From contig NZ_BMVE01000003.1 in assembly GCF_014650555.1 (NCBI RefSeq), forward strand, positions 62,001 to 126,000: DNA of 64,000 bases. The letters are read 5' to 3'. This document shows, piece after piece, positions 26,063 to 34,269 of the stretch; positions within the stretch are counted from its first letter, which is position 1; every line of letters starts with the position of its first letter. Source of the stretch: Streptomyces goshikiensis. GTDB taxonomy: Bacteria > Actinomycetota > Actinomycetes > Streptomycetales > Streptomycetaceae. The notes under the pieces were generated by a model that was not told the origin of the DNA, did no database searches, and saw nothing but the letters and a program-made list of their open reading frames with translations. The translations under genes were made by a program, and so were the position numbers.

Positions 26063-26164
26063 GTGGAACGTAGCCCTGGTCCGGTACACCCACATTCCGA
26101 CCTGCTCCGAACGGCTTACGGCTCTTACGGCCTACGGCTTGTGGCTTGCCGTCGGCGGCGGCGG

Positions 26165-26881
26165 TCAGTAGCGGGGCTCGTCCGGTGGGCGGGGGTGGAG
26201 CCGGTCGCGCTCCCGGCCGGAGCGGTCCGCGTCCCCGGCGGCGCGGATGTGGCTCAGGTGCCACCGGCTCTGCTGGGTCATCAGCGAGCCGAGCGGGTGG
26301 GCCGCGGTGGCCGGGTTCGCCAGACACAGCTCGTAGCAGCGGGCCGCCGGGTCGGGCGCCGCGAAGTCGGTCCGGTATAGCTCGGCGCTGCGGAACTGGG
26401 CGTACGGGTGGCCGAGTTCCGCGGCGGCGGCGAACAGCTCCAGGGCGTGCGCCACGGGAGCCCCGGTGAGCGGCAGCAGCCGTTCCAGGTACATCTCGCC
26501 GAGCGCCAGCATGGCCTCCGGCTCGCCGAGCCGGGCGGCCTCGCGGTACCAGTGCGCGGCGTCCGCGTAGGAGGCGGTGATGCCGGCCGGCGGGCAGCCG
26601 TCGTAGGAGAGCCGGCCGAGGTAGTGGGCGGCCCGCCGGGAGGTGCCGGCGCTGCCGCGCAGCCAGGGCGCCGCCGCGGCGTACTCGCCCCGGGAGAACA
26701 GGACGTGCCCGAGGAGTTCGGCCGCCTCGGTGTGACCGGCGCGGGCCGCGGGTTCGAGGAAGAACGCGGCGGCCTCCCGGTGCCGCGGATCCTGCCAGCA
26801 GTGGAGCCCGATCCGGTGGAACTCCTCCGCCGTGGTGGGCTCCCGCCCGTCCACGGTGAAGTCGACGCCGTTCCACCTCAC
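26165..26881 (-). CDS. Sel1/TPR-repeat protein
   Basis: 238 aa from GTG 26881 (an ATG at 26983 would add 34 Arg/Gly-rich residues). Repeated 36-residue Sel1-like helical hairpins are visible: HREAAAFFLEPAARAGHTEAAELLG, YADAAHWYREAARLGEPEAMLALG, and VAHALELFAAAAELGHPYAQFRSA. Such repeats mediate protein-protein contacts; no signal peptide or enzyme domain is present. It stands alone between the hydrolase and dps. The partner is unknown. Confidence 0.7.
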   Translation of the reverse strand: MRWNGVDFTVDGREPTTAEEFHRIGLHCWQDPRHREAAAFFLEPAARAGHTEAAELLGHVLFSRGEYAAAAPWLRGSAGTSRRAAHYLGRLSYDGCPPAGITASYADAAHWYREAARLGEPEAMLALGEMYLERLLPLTGAPVAHALELFAAAAELGHPYAQFRSAELYRTDFAAPDPAARCYELCLANPATAAHPLGSLMTQQSRWHLSHIRAAGDADRSGRERDRLHPRPPDEPRY

Positions 26882-27090
26882 CCCGTCCCGCCCCCGTCCC
26901 CGCGGCGCGCGCCGCTCCGTACCCGTGGTCCCCGCCGCCGGTTCGCGGGCCCGACCCCGTTTACCGTACGCGGCAGCGGCCACATGCGGTCCATGACCGA
27001 ACCGGAGAAGAGGGCCCCCGACCGGCCTTCCGCGCCGGCGAAGCGGCCTCGTGCGGTGGCCGCGCGGCTCGACTGGACGGGCAGGCGAAC

Positions 27091-27115
27091 GTTTTGTCCG
27101 GGACCCTCAGGGTAG
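27091..27115 (+). promoter_or_regulatory. SigB-type promoter upstream of dps
   Basis: GTTT (27091-27094), 15 nt, then GGGTAG (27110-27115). This agrees with the streptomycete SigB general-stress consensus GNNT-N14-16-GGGTAC/T. It lies 62 nt before the dps GTG. Dps genes are known SigB targets in Streptomyces, so function and motif agree. Confidence 0.6.
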
Positions 27116-27177
27116 GCGCCGTTTCGTCCGCAGTCATCCAGTCGAACAATCAAGCAACACCGAGGAATGGAGACGTC

Positions 27178-27648
27178 GTGTCCGTCGTCAAGAACGCCCT
27201 CCCGGAAGCCGACCTGAAGGTCGTCGGCGAAGCGCTCCAGGGCGCTCTGGTGGACCTGGTGGACCTGGGCCTCGTCGCCAAGCAGGTCCACTGGAACGTG
27301 GTCGGCCCCCGCTTCCGGTCCGTGCACCTCCAGCTGGACGAGGTCGTCACCTCGGCGCGCACCCACTCCGACGTGGTCGCCGAACGCGCCTCCGCCCTCG
27401 GGATCACCCCGGACGGCCGGGCCGCGACGGTGGCGTCGTCGAGCGCGATCAGCGGGGTGCCGGAGGGCTGGGTGAAGGACGTGGACGCGGTACGCATCCT
27501 CGTCGACGGCCTCAGCGCGGTGATCACCCGCATGCGCGAACGCATCCATGCCACCGCGGACCCCGACCCGGTCACCCAGGACATCCTCATCGCGGTGACC
27601 GGCGACCTCGAAAAGCACCACTGGATGTTCGCCGCCGAGAGCGCCTGA
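27178..27648 (+). CDS. dps: Dps family DNA-binding ferritin-like protein
   Basis: 156 aa, the usual Dps length. Dps dodecamers oxidise and store iron and protect DNA under stress. The ferroxidase region shows KQVHWNVVGPRFRSVHLQLDE (about residues 34-54) with the conserved His, His, Asp and Glu, and the four-helix bundle continues to the end (DLEKHHWMF). The GTG start (VSVVKNALPEA) is supported by GGAG 8 nt upstream; an in-frame extension to 27094 overlaps the promoter and is rejected. Expected control is by the stress sigma factor (SigB-type site upstream). Confidence 0.9.
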   Translation: MSVVKNALPEADLKVVGEALQGALVDLVDLGLVAKQVHWNVVGPRFRSVHLQLDEVVTSARTHSDVVAERASALGITPDGRAATVASSSAISGVPEGWVKDVDAVRILVDGLSAVITRMRERIHATADPDPVTQDILIAVTGDLEKHHWMFAAESA

Positions 27649-27675
27649 GCGGGCGCCGGGGGTGGGCGCGGGCGG

Positions 27676-28464
27676 CTACGGGAGGATGGAGTCCACGTAG
27701 CCGCCGTCCACTCGCAGGGCGCCGCCCGTGGTCGCGGAGGCGAAGGGGGAGGACAGGTAGACCACCATGTGGGCGATCTCCTCCGGCTCGATCAGCCGCT
27801 GGAGCAGCGACTGGGGGCGGTGCGTGCGCATGAACGCGCGTTGCGCCTCGTCCCACGGCAGGTCCCGGTCGACCAGTTCGTAGACGAAGTCCTCGACGCC
27901 GCGGGTGTGCGTCGGGCCGGCGATGACGGAGTTCACGGTCACGCCCGTGCCCGCGGCCTCCTTGGCGAAGCCCCGGGACACGGCGAGCAGGGCCGTCTTG
28001 GACATCCCGTAATGGATCATCTCGGCGGGGACGGCCACCGCCGAGTCGCTGGCGATGTTCTGGACGCGGCCCCAGGAGCGCTCCATCATGCCCGGGAGGT
28101 ACCGCCGGATCATCCGGACGGCGGTGAGCACGTTCGTGTCGAAGTAGCGGCGCCATTCGTCGTCTTCGATCTCCAGCGCCTTCGCCGGTCCGAAGACCCC
28201 GAGGCTGTTGACGAGGATGTCGGTCCGGGGGACCGCCTCGAAGACGGACCGCGCGCCCTCGTCCGTCGTGATGTCGCCGGGCGCCGCGACGAACTCGCCG
28301 CCCGACGCGCGGAGGCGGGCCAGCGCCTCCTCCACGGATGCGCGGCTGCGGCCGTTGACGGCCACCCGGGCGCCCGCGGCGGCCAGGCCGGCGGCGATGG
28401 CCGCGCCGATCCCCTGTGTGGAGCCGGTGACCAGGGCCGTCCTGCCGGAGAGGTCGATGAGCAC
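27676..28464 (-). CDS. SDR family oxidoreductase
   Basis: 262 aa short-chain dehydrogenase/reductase. The cofactor loop is TGSTQGIG (about residues 12-19) and the active site YGMSK follows the serine in IASDSAV. The usual NNAG is changed to NSLG. The C-terminus GALRVDGGYVDS is the classical end. GTG start at 28464. It converges with dps. Substrate unknown; the TGSTQGIG type resembles 3-oxoacyl-ACP/sugar dehydrogenase-like SDRs. Confidence 0.88.
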   Translation of the reverse strand: MLIDLSGRTALVTGSTQGIGAAIAAGLAAAGARVAVNGRSRASVEEALARLRASGGEFVAAPGDITTDEGARSVFEAVPRTDILVNSLGVFGPAKALEIEDDEWRRYFDTNVLTAVRMIRRYLPGMMERSWGRVQNIASDSAVAVPAEMIHYGMSKTALLAVSRGFAKEAAGTGVTVNSVIAGPTHTRGVEDFVYELVDRDLPWDEAQRAFMRTHRPQSLLQRLIEPEEIAHMVVYLSSPFASATTGGALRVDGGYVDSILP

Positions 28465-28615
28465 GCGATACCCGCCTCGTCTGCCGCCGCGCGGCCCGTC
28501 GGGTCCGCCGTCCTCGTCACGGGTTCCCCGTATCGGCGGATTCCTCACCTTCCGCCCGGGAGACGGCCCTCACCGCGGCTGCCCTTGCCGGGCCCGGCTC
28601 CGTCACTATGGGGGC

Positions 28616-29206
28616 GTGCACCGCTTCCGCTTCCCGCGCTACCTGCTCATATGGGTGTCCTGTACGGCCGCCAGCGTGACCGCCGTCATGGCCACCGTCG
28701 ACTTCGTGGCGGGCTCGACACGGCCGAAACCGCCGGTCGCGCGGTCGGCGCCGACCGTGTTCCTCTCACCCAGTGCCTCGGCTTCTCCTTCGGCTTCCGT
28801 TTCCGGTTCCGGCTCGCCCTCCGCTTCCGCGAGCCCTTCCGCGTCGCCCTCGGCCTCCAGCCCGCAGGTCTCCACTCCCGCGGCCGCCTCCCGCCCGCCT
28901 TCGCGGGCGCCCGGCCCCCTCCCCTCACCGGCCGGCACACCCCGTACCACCCCGGTCCAGGGCTGCGGGGGCGGCGGGGCAGGGTCGCACACCGTCCCGT
29001 CGACGGGCGGCAAGGCGACCGTGCGGTACGGGAGCGACAAGGTGTGCCTGATCTCCGCGGTCCCGGCGCTCGGGTTCAAGGTGAGCACCGCCCAGAACGC
29101 GGACCACACGCTCACCGTCACGTTCACCGGCAGCGGTCACACCTCGCAGATCACGGCGACGATCGTGCCGTCGGCGCGGGCCGCCGTCCGCGAGACCTCC
29201 TTCTGA
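28616..29206 (+). CDS. membrane-anchored protein with Ser/Ala/Pro-rich linker
   Basis: 196 aa from GTG 28616. One hydrophobic segment (about residues 8-30) anchors it; residues 45-115 are a low-complexity Ser/Ala/Pro linker; the C-terminal part (about 118-180) has two Cys (VQGCGGG, DKVCLIS) and beta-rich text (LTVTFTGSGHTSQITATI). It looks like an extracytoplasmic domain on a stalk. I do not recognise the domain. The linker type is shared with the nearby proteins at 29462 and 33340. Confidence 0.65.
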   Translation: MHRFRFPRYLLIWVSCTAASVTAVMATVDFVAGSTRPKPPVARSAPTVFLSPSASASPSASVSGSGSPSASASPSASPSASSPQVSTPAAASRPPSRAPGPLPSPAGTPRTTPVQGCGGGGAGSHTVPSTGGKATVRYGSDKVCLISAVPALGFKVSTAQNADHTLTVTFTGSGHTSQITATIVPSARAAVRETSF

Positions 29207-29293
29207 CCTCCGACCCCTGTCCTCTGAGCGCGGCCCCAGGGCCCCGGCCAACCGAGTTGTCCGGGTTCCGTGCCGCTTCGGCGAAGCGGAGCC

Positions 29294-29316
29294 TGAGCGC
29301 TTCCTTAACGGCACCT
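29294..29316 (+). promoter_or_regulatory. 23-nt element, copy 1 (upstream of the thioredoxin-like gene)
   Basis: Contains CTTCCTTAACGGCACCT; 20 of 23 positions match the element at 33170-33192. It ends 145 nt before the thioredoxin-like start codon, almost the same distance as copy 2 from its gene (147 nt). Candidate promoter or binding site for the response regulator at 31029. Confidence 0.55.
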
Positions 29317-29461
29317 CAAGATCGTGCCCAATGGCTTTCGGCCACCCCGGGCCGCCCTAAGCTCGCGGTCACCGACGGGCGGGCGGCGGCCGGACGCCCC
29401 GCCGCCCGGGCCGTTTCGGCCACCGGTGTCCGAACCCGTACGTCCCAGGGGTGGCCTCACC

Positions 29462-30274
29462 ATGTCTTCTCGCGCTCACCGCTCAGCCCGCCACGGCCGC
29501 CGCTCCCGGCGCGGCCTGCGGATACCCGTCATCGCCGCGGGGGTGGCGACCGTGGCCGCCCTCGGCGCCGCCTGGGCGGGTACGCAGGCGCTGCGGTCGC
29601 CGGGCTCGACCGCCGCCTCGGCCTCCGCTACCGCCTCCGCTTCCGTTGAAGCGCAGTCGCGGACCGAGCTGGCGCCCGGCACCGTCTTCGTCCCGCCCGC
29701 CGACCCCTCCTCCGCCCCGGCGACGCCCTCCGCGTCCGCCCCGGCCCCGGCCCCGCCCGCCGAGGCGCGGGGTTCCGCCGGCGCGAGCCCCTCCCCGGCC
29801 GGCTCGAAGCCGGGGCCCGTCGCGGCGGCCCCCGCCGCCAAGCGGGAGCCGGCGGCCTCCGCCCCGAAGACCACGGCCAAGGCCGCCTTCGCCCCCGGCT
29901 ACGACTCCGCGGCCGACGGGCAGCAGGCCCTCGACGCCGCGCTGCGCGCCGCGGCGGCCGACGGGAAGCAGGTCCTGCTCGACTTCGGCGCCAACTGGTG
30001 CGGCAACTGCAAGGCGGCGGACAAGGTGTTCGGCCAGCCGGCGACGAACGCGCTCCTCAACGACTCCTATCACCTCGTCAAGATCGACATCGGCAGCCAG
30101 AACTCGGCGAACTTCTCGATCCTGCGCAAGTACTCCTCGGGCGGCGGCAGTTACAAGATGCCGGTACTGATCGTGCTCAGCCCGCCCGGGACGGTCCGCA
30201 CCGACACCCACCAGAGCGGCAACCCCGCGCTGACGGCGGACGGACTGGGCTCCTTCCTGCGCCAGTGGTCGTGA
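29462..30274 (+). CDS. membrane-anchored thioredoxin-like protein
   Basis: 270 aa. An Arg-rich N-terminus and one membrane segment (about 22-42) are followed by a Ser/Ala/Pro linker (about 45-140) and a thioredoxin-fold domain (about 150-270) with the active site DFGANWCGNCKAADKVF (about 174-190). KMPVLIVLSPPG carries the cis-proline (MP). The WCxxCK pair suggests a thiol reductase facing outwards, like thioredoxin_7/DsbD gamma-type domains. It is followed 47 nt later by a DsbD-alpha-like lipoprotein, so both probably act in one envelope redox pathway. Confidence 0.8.
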   Translation: MSSRAHRSARHGRRSRRGLRIPVIAAGVATVAALGAAWAGTQALRSPGSTAASASATASASVEAQSRTELAPGTVFVPPADPSSAPATPSASAPAPAPPAEARGSAGASPSPAGSKPGPVAAAPAAKREPAASAPKTTAKAAFAPGYDSAADGQQALDAALRAAAADGKQVLLDFGANWCGNCKAADKVFGQPATNALLNDSYHLVKIDIGSQNSANFSILRKYSSGGGSYKMPVLIVLSPPGTVRTDTHQSGNPALTADGLGSFLRQWS

Positions 30275-30321
30275 CGCCCGCCCCCGCCCGACTCCCCGCC
30301 CCACGGAAGGACCGGACCGCC

Positions 30322-30936
30322 ATGGCCCGCACCACGACCCGCACCCGCACCAGCACCAGCACTCGCACCCGTGCCGCGTTCGCCCCGCGCGGCGGGAGGC
30401 TGGCCGGTGCGGCCCTCGCGCTGTTCGTCACGGCCGGGCTGACCTCGTGCTCCGCCGCGAAGGCGGAGCAGAGCGCCCCGGCGGTCACCCGCTTCACGCA
30501 GAACGGGGTGACGGTGACGCTCGCGGTCGCCGGCTGGAAGGACGACAAGGGCAGCCTGAAGGCCACCTTCACCCCGACCGAGGCGGGTTACCACCTCTAC
30601 AGCACCGATCTGCCGGCCGACGGCGTCGAAGGGGTGGGCCGGCCCACCTCGGTCACGGTCGCCGGGGGCCTCTCGGCGGACGGGCCGGCCTCGGTCGACG
30701 CCGAGGTGCTGCGGATCAACCTGCCCGGCGTCGAGAGCAAGGTCCCGGTGTACCCGGACGGCCCGGTCACGCTCACCCTGCCCGTCCGCGCCGAGGGCGA
30801 GGGCGGCGCGAGCACCGGCACCGCGAAGGCCCTCATCAGTTACGCGAGCTGCAACGCGGAGGAAGGCTGCAACATCCCGGTGCTGGACCGTCCGGTCATT
30901 CTCAACGTCACCGGAAAAACCCTGACTTTCCCGTGA
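30322..30936 (+). CDS. lipoprotein with DsbD N-terminal-like (alpha) domain
   Basis: 204 aa. Lipobox LTSC (about residues 40-43) after an Arg/Thr-rich n-region. The C-terminal part reads ISYASCNAEEGCNIPVLDRPV (about 172-192), resembling the Y-x-x-C...C..P segment of the DsbD alpha domain, which passes electrons to periplasmic disulfide partners. A second feature is the immunoglobulin-like strand pattern VTVTLAVAGWKDDKGSLKATF. Together with the thioredoxin-like gene just upstream it suggests a two-part thiol-reducing system lacking its own transmembrane electron carrier in this window. The DsbD assignment is by motif only. Confidence 0.65.
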   Translation: MARTTTRTRTSTSTRTRAAFAPRGGRLAGAALALFVTAGLTSCSAAKAEQSAPAVTRFTQNGVTVTLAVAGWKDDKGSLKATFTPTEAGYHLYSTDLPADGVEGVGRPTSVTVAGGLSADGPASVDAEVLRINLPGVESKVPVYPDGPVTLTLPVRAEGEGGASTGTAKALISYASCNAEEGCNIPVLDRPVILNVTGKTLTFP

Positions 30937-31028
30937 CCGACATCCACTGGAATGCCGGAAAAGGCCCTGGGGAATGACGCCGGACTCGTCGGTTCCGGTC
31001 AATTGCGCCGCTGGATATGGTGTCCCGC

Positions 31029-31751
31029 ATGCCCCGTGTACTCGTCGTCGAGGACGACCCCCGAATTCGCGCGTTCCTGATCGAGATCCTGACGGAGCAC
31101 GGATTCGCCGTACACAACTCCGGCGACGGATTCGGCGCTTTGCGGGAAATCACCCGGATGTCGTTCGACGCCGTCGTGCTCGACCTCGGACTTCCGGACC
31201 TGGACGGAGCCGATGCGCTCCGCATGATCAGAGGACTCTCCCCGGTGCCCGTCGTGGTGGCCACCGCCCGGGACGACGAGGCGGAAATCATCCGGCTGCT
31301 GAACGCGGGAGCCGACGACTACCTCGTCAAACCGTTCTCGGGCGGCCAGCTCGTCGCCCGGCTGTCCGCGGTGCTGCGCCGCACGGCCGGCTCGCACACC
31401 CCGGAACCGGGCGGCGGCCCCTGGTCCGCGGCGCCCGCCGATCTGATGCGCCCGGTCTCCGTCGGCCGGCTGACCGTGGACCCCGGGGCGCGGACGGCCG
31501 TCCTCGAAGGCCGTGAACTCCGCTTCACCCGAAGGGAATTCGACCTCCTCGCGTTCCTCGCCCACCACGCCGGACAGGTCGTGTCCAAGCGCCGGCTCCT
31601 GAGCGAGGTGTGGCGCGAACCCTACGTGGACGACCAGACGGTCGACGTGCACCTGTCGGCCCTGCGCCGCAAGCTCGGGGAGAGCGCCGCCGCGCCCCGC
31701 TACCTGCGTACGGTCCGGGGCGTCGGCATCAAGCTGGTGGAGCCCCGTTGA
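31029..31751 (+). CDS. OmpR-family response regulator
   Basis: 240 aa: receiver domain with acidic pair VVEDD (residues 5-9), phospho-acceptor VLDLGLPD (about 51-58), the conserved Thr/Ala and Lys (ATARDD, YLVKPF), then a winged-helix DNA-binding domain (about 145-238; FTRREFDLLAFLAHHAGQVVSKRRLLSEVW, TVDVHLSALRRKLG). The ATG at 31029 (MPRVLVVEDD) is the natural start; an in-frame ATG at 31017 adds four residues, and no ribosome site is obvious for either. It overlaps the sensor kinase gene by 4 nt. A candidate binding element occurs at 29294 and 33170. Confidence 0.9.
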   Translation: MPRVLVVEDDPRIRAFLIEILTEHGFAVHNSGDGFGALREITRMSFDAVVLDLGLPDLDGADALRMIRGLSPVPVVVATARDDEAEIIRLLNAGADDYLVKPFSGGQLVARLSAVLRRTAGSHTPEPGGGPWSAAPADLMRPVSVGRLTVDPGARTAVLEGRELRFTRREFDLLAFLAHHAGQVVSKRRLLSEVWREPYVDDQTVDVHLSALRRKLGESAAAPRYLRTVRGVGIKLVEPR

Positions 31752-33172
31752 GGCGGTCCCTGGCGGGCGTGGCCCTCGCCGTCACCTCGATGGTCGCCCT
31801 CTCCTTCCTGATACCGCTCGCCGTCCTGGTCATGTCGCTGGCCAGGGAACAGAGCATCACGGCGGCCGAACAGCCCGCCGCCGCCATGGCCCCCATCCTG
31901 ACCCTCACCACCGACCCCGACGACCTGCGCGAATCCATGGCGGGCCTGGACCGGGCGGAACACCTGGCGATCCACCTGCCCGACTCCCGCCCCATCGGCA
32001 CCAGCCACGCGCCGGCCGATCTGCTGGAGCGGGCCAAGCGGGGCCGGGAGTCCATCTCGCAGGACGTGCCCGGCGGCGGCTGGATCTACCTCCAGCCGGT
32101 CGTGCTCCCGCAGGACCGGGTCGCCGTCGTCGAGAACTACGTGCCCGAGTCGGACCTGACCCGGGGCGTCGCCGCCTCGTGGACGGTCATGGTGGTCCTG
32201 GCGATCGGGCTGCTCATCGGATCGGTGCTCGTCGCCGACCGCCTCGGCGCGAAGGTCGTCCGGTCCTCGAAGCAACTCGCGCAGGCCTCGTACGTACTGG
32301 GGGAGGGCAACCTCAGCACCCGGGTCGTCCCGATGGGCCCGAGCGAACTGCGGGACGCCGGCGTCGCCTTCAACGCCATGGCCGACCGGATGACGGAGCT
32401 GCTCGCCATCGAGCGCGAACTCGTCGCGGACCTCTCGCACCGGCTGCGGACCCCGCTGACGGCCCTGCACCTCGCCACCGAACGCATGGGTGCGAGCCCG
32501 GAATCGGGCAGGGTCGAGGCCGCGGTCGGCGCGCTGGAGGCAGAACTCCAGGCGATCATCACCGCCGCCCGCACCCCGCTGGCGATGGGGCCGATGGGAC
32601 GCGCCCTGCGCGACGCGGGATCGCCGTCGCCCTCGCCGTCGGGGCCGTCCTCCCCGTCGTCCGCCGCCCCGGATCAGACACCCGGCGAGCGGTGCGAGGC
32701 GGGCGAGGTGATCCGCCGCCGGGCGGGATTCTGGGCCGTGCTGGCCGCACAGCAGGACCGGAGCTGCACCCTGGACATCGCCGAGGAGGCCACCACCGTC
32801 GACCTCGCGCACGACGACATCGCCGCCGTAGTCGACGCGCTGGTCGGCAACGTCTTCCGGTACACCGCGGACGGCACGGCCTTCGCCATCGCCGTGGACC
32901 GCACCGCGCAGGCCGTGGAACTACGGGTGGAGGACGCGGGTCCCGGCATTCCGGATCCGGACGCGGCGCTGGCGCGCGGGAGCAGCACCAGCTCCACGGG
33001 GCTCGGGCTGGACATCGTACGGCGGGCGGCCTCGGCGACCGGGGGTACCGTGCACATCGCGCGGGCCGCGCTGGGGGGCGCCTCGGTACGGGTCACCTTC
33101 GGGCTCTCCACGGACATCGCGCGGAGCACCCTGCGGGGGCGCCGCCGGCGCGGCGGCAAGCGGCGAGTCTGA
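31748..33172 (+). CDS. sensor histidine kinase
   Basis: 474 aa from TTG 31748, which overlaps the regulator's stop (TTGA). Two membrane helices (about 7-30 and 138-160) enclose an extracytoplasmic sensor of about 105 residues. A HAMP linker and the phospho-acceptor DLSHRLRTPLTAL (about 230-242) follow, then the ATPase domain with ALVGNVFRYT (N box), EDAGPGIPD (G1) and STGLGLDIV (G2). A Ser/Pro-rich insert (about 293-318) separates the dimerisation and ATPase parts. It is the partner of the preceding OmpR regulator; the signal is unknown, but the flanking envelope proteins suggest a cell-surface cue. Confidence 0.88.
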   Translation: MRRSLAGVALAVTSMVALSFLIPLAVLVMSLAREQSITAAEQPAAAMAPILTLTTDPDDLRESMAGLDRAEHLAIHLPDSRPIGTSHAPADLLERAKRGRESISQDVPGGGWIYLQPVVLPQDRVAVVENYVPESDLTRGVAASWTVMVVLAIGLLIGSVLVADRLGAKVVRSSKQLAQASYVLGEGNLSTRVVPMGPSELRDAGVAFNAMADRMTELLAIERELVADLSHRLRTPLTALHLATERMGASPESGRVEAAVGALEAELQAIITAARTPLAMGPMGRALRDAGSPSPSPSGPSSPSSAAPDQTPGERCEAGEVIRRRAGFWAVLAAQQDRSCTLDIAEEATTVDLAHDDIAAVVDALVGNVFRYTADGTAFAIAVDRTAQAVELRVEDAGPGIPDPDAALARGSSTSSTGLGLDIVRRAASATGGTVHIARAALGGASVRVTFGLSTDIARSTLRGRRRRGGKRRV

Positions 33173-33192
33173 GCGGTTCCTTAACAGTACCT
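33170..33192 (+). promoter_or_regulatory. 23-nt element, copy 2 (upstream of the CAP-domain gene)
   Basis: Contains GTTCCTTAACAGTACCT, differing from copy 1 (29294-29316) at three positions. It begins at the stop codon of the histidine kinase and ends 147 nt before the CAP-domain start codon. Same inferred role as copy 1. Confidence 0.55.
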
Positions 33193-33339
33193 GCGGGCTC
33201 CCTGAGGGCTCCCTTCAGAGACGGTCCGGCGGCCGGTGCGCCTCGTACAGTCACATCCAGCCGCCCGTTCCGGCGCGGCACCCCTCCTCGTAGCGCGGCC
33301 CGGCCTGCGAGTCACCCGTCCCAACGGAGGCCCCCCGCC

Positions 33340-34173
33340 ATGCAGACCCCCCACCCCCGCATACCCGCCGGCCACCGCGCCGCGCGCCACCCGCGGACCC
33401 GGCGCGTGGTCCTGACCGCCCTCGGGACCCTCGCCGCCGGCGCCGTGGGCGTGCTCGCGGTGAACGTCGCCGCCGCGCCCTCGGGGAAGTCCCGCGCGGC
33501 CGACTTCGTCTCCCCGGCGACGGACGGCCGCGCGAACGGGGCCGCCACCGGGACGGCCACGCCGAGCGAGCAGCCGTCGGAGTCCGCCTCGCCCTCCGCT
33601 TCGGGCGAGCCGAGCCCCGGCACCTCCTCCGCGTCGGCCTCCGCCTCCGCACCGGCCCCGGCCTCCGCGAGCGCCACCGCTTCCGCGCCGGGCGACCCGG
33701 TCGCCAAGGCGGCCGCCCCCGCCGCGCCCCCCAAGCCCAAGCCGGCGGCCACGACGAAGAAGCCCGCGCCCCCGGCCCCGGTCGGCGCCCCGGCCGGTGA
33801 GGCCGCCGAGGTCATCAGGCTGGTGAACATCGAGCGCGGTCAGGCGGGCTGCGGAGCGCTGACGGCGAACGCCAGGCTCACTCAGGCGGCCCAGTCCTAC
33901 ACCGAGGTGATGGCGCGGTCCGGGGAGCTCTCCCACACCGGACCGGACGGCTCCACCATGTCGGGACGCATCAGCGCGACCGGCTACAAGTGGTCGGCGA
34001 CGGGCGAGAACATCGCCAAGGGGCAGGCGGACGCGGCCGCGGTCGTCGACGCCTGGATGAAGAGCCCCGGGCACCGGGCGAACATCCTCAACTGCAACTT
34101 CACCGAGATAGGCGTCGGCGTCCAGAAGGCCGGCGGCCCCTGGTGGACCCAGGACTTCGCCCGCCCCCAGTGA
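33340..34173 (+). CDS. CAP/SCP-domain secreted protein
   Basis: 277 aa. The N-terminus has several Arg and one hydrophobic segment (about 24-47), then a long Ser/Ala/Pro/Lys linker (about 50-150) and a C-terminal CAP domain (about 155-277) with SHTGPDGSTMSGRI, GENIAKGQ, WMKSPGHRANILNC and WWTQDFARPQ. The paired His and Glu of the CAP cavity are present. Bacterial CAP proteins are extracellular, of largely unknown function. It follows a two-component system and carries the same upstream element as the thioredoxin-like gene. Confidence 0.88.
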   Translation: MQTPHPRIPAGHRAARHPRTRRVVLTALGTLAAGAVGVLAVNVAAAPSGKSRAADFVSPATDGRANGAATGTATPSEQPSESASPSASGEPSPGTSSASASASAPAPASASATASAPGDPVAKAAAPAAPPKPKPAATTKKPAPPAPVGAPAGEAAEVIRLVNIERGQAGCGALTANARLTQAAQSYTEVMARSGELSHTGPDGSTMSGRISATGYKWSATGENIAKGQADAAAVVDAWMKSPGHRANILNCNFTEIGVGVQKAGGPWWTQDFARPQ

Positions 34174-34269
34174 GCGCGGCCCGACGGTAGTCACACCGCC
34201 GGGGTCCGGAAGGACTGACTGGTCCCGGCGCGGGGTACTCCCTCGGGCAACCGACGTCGGGGGGCGCTG

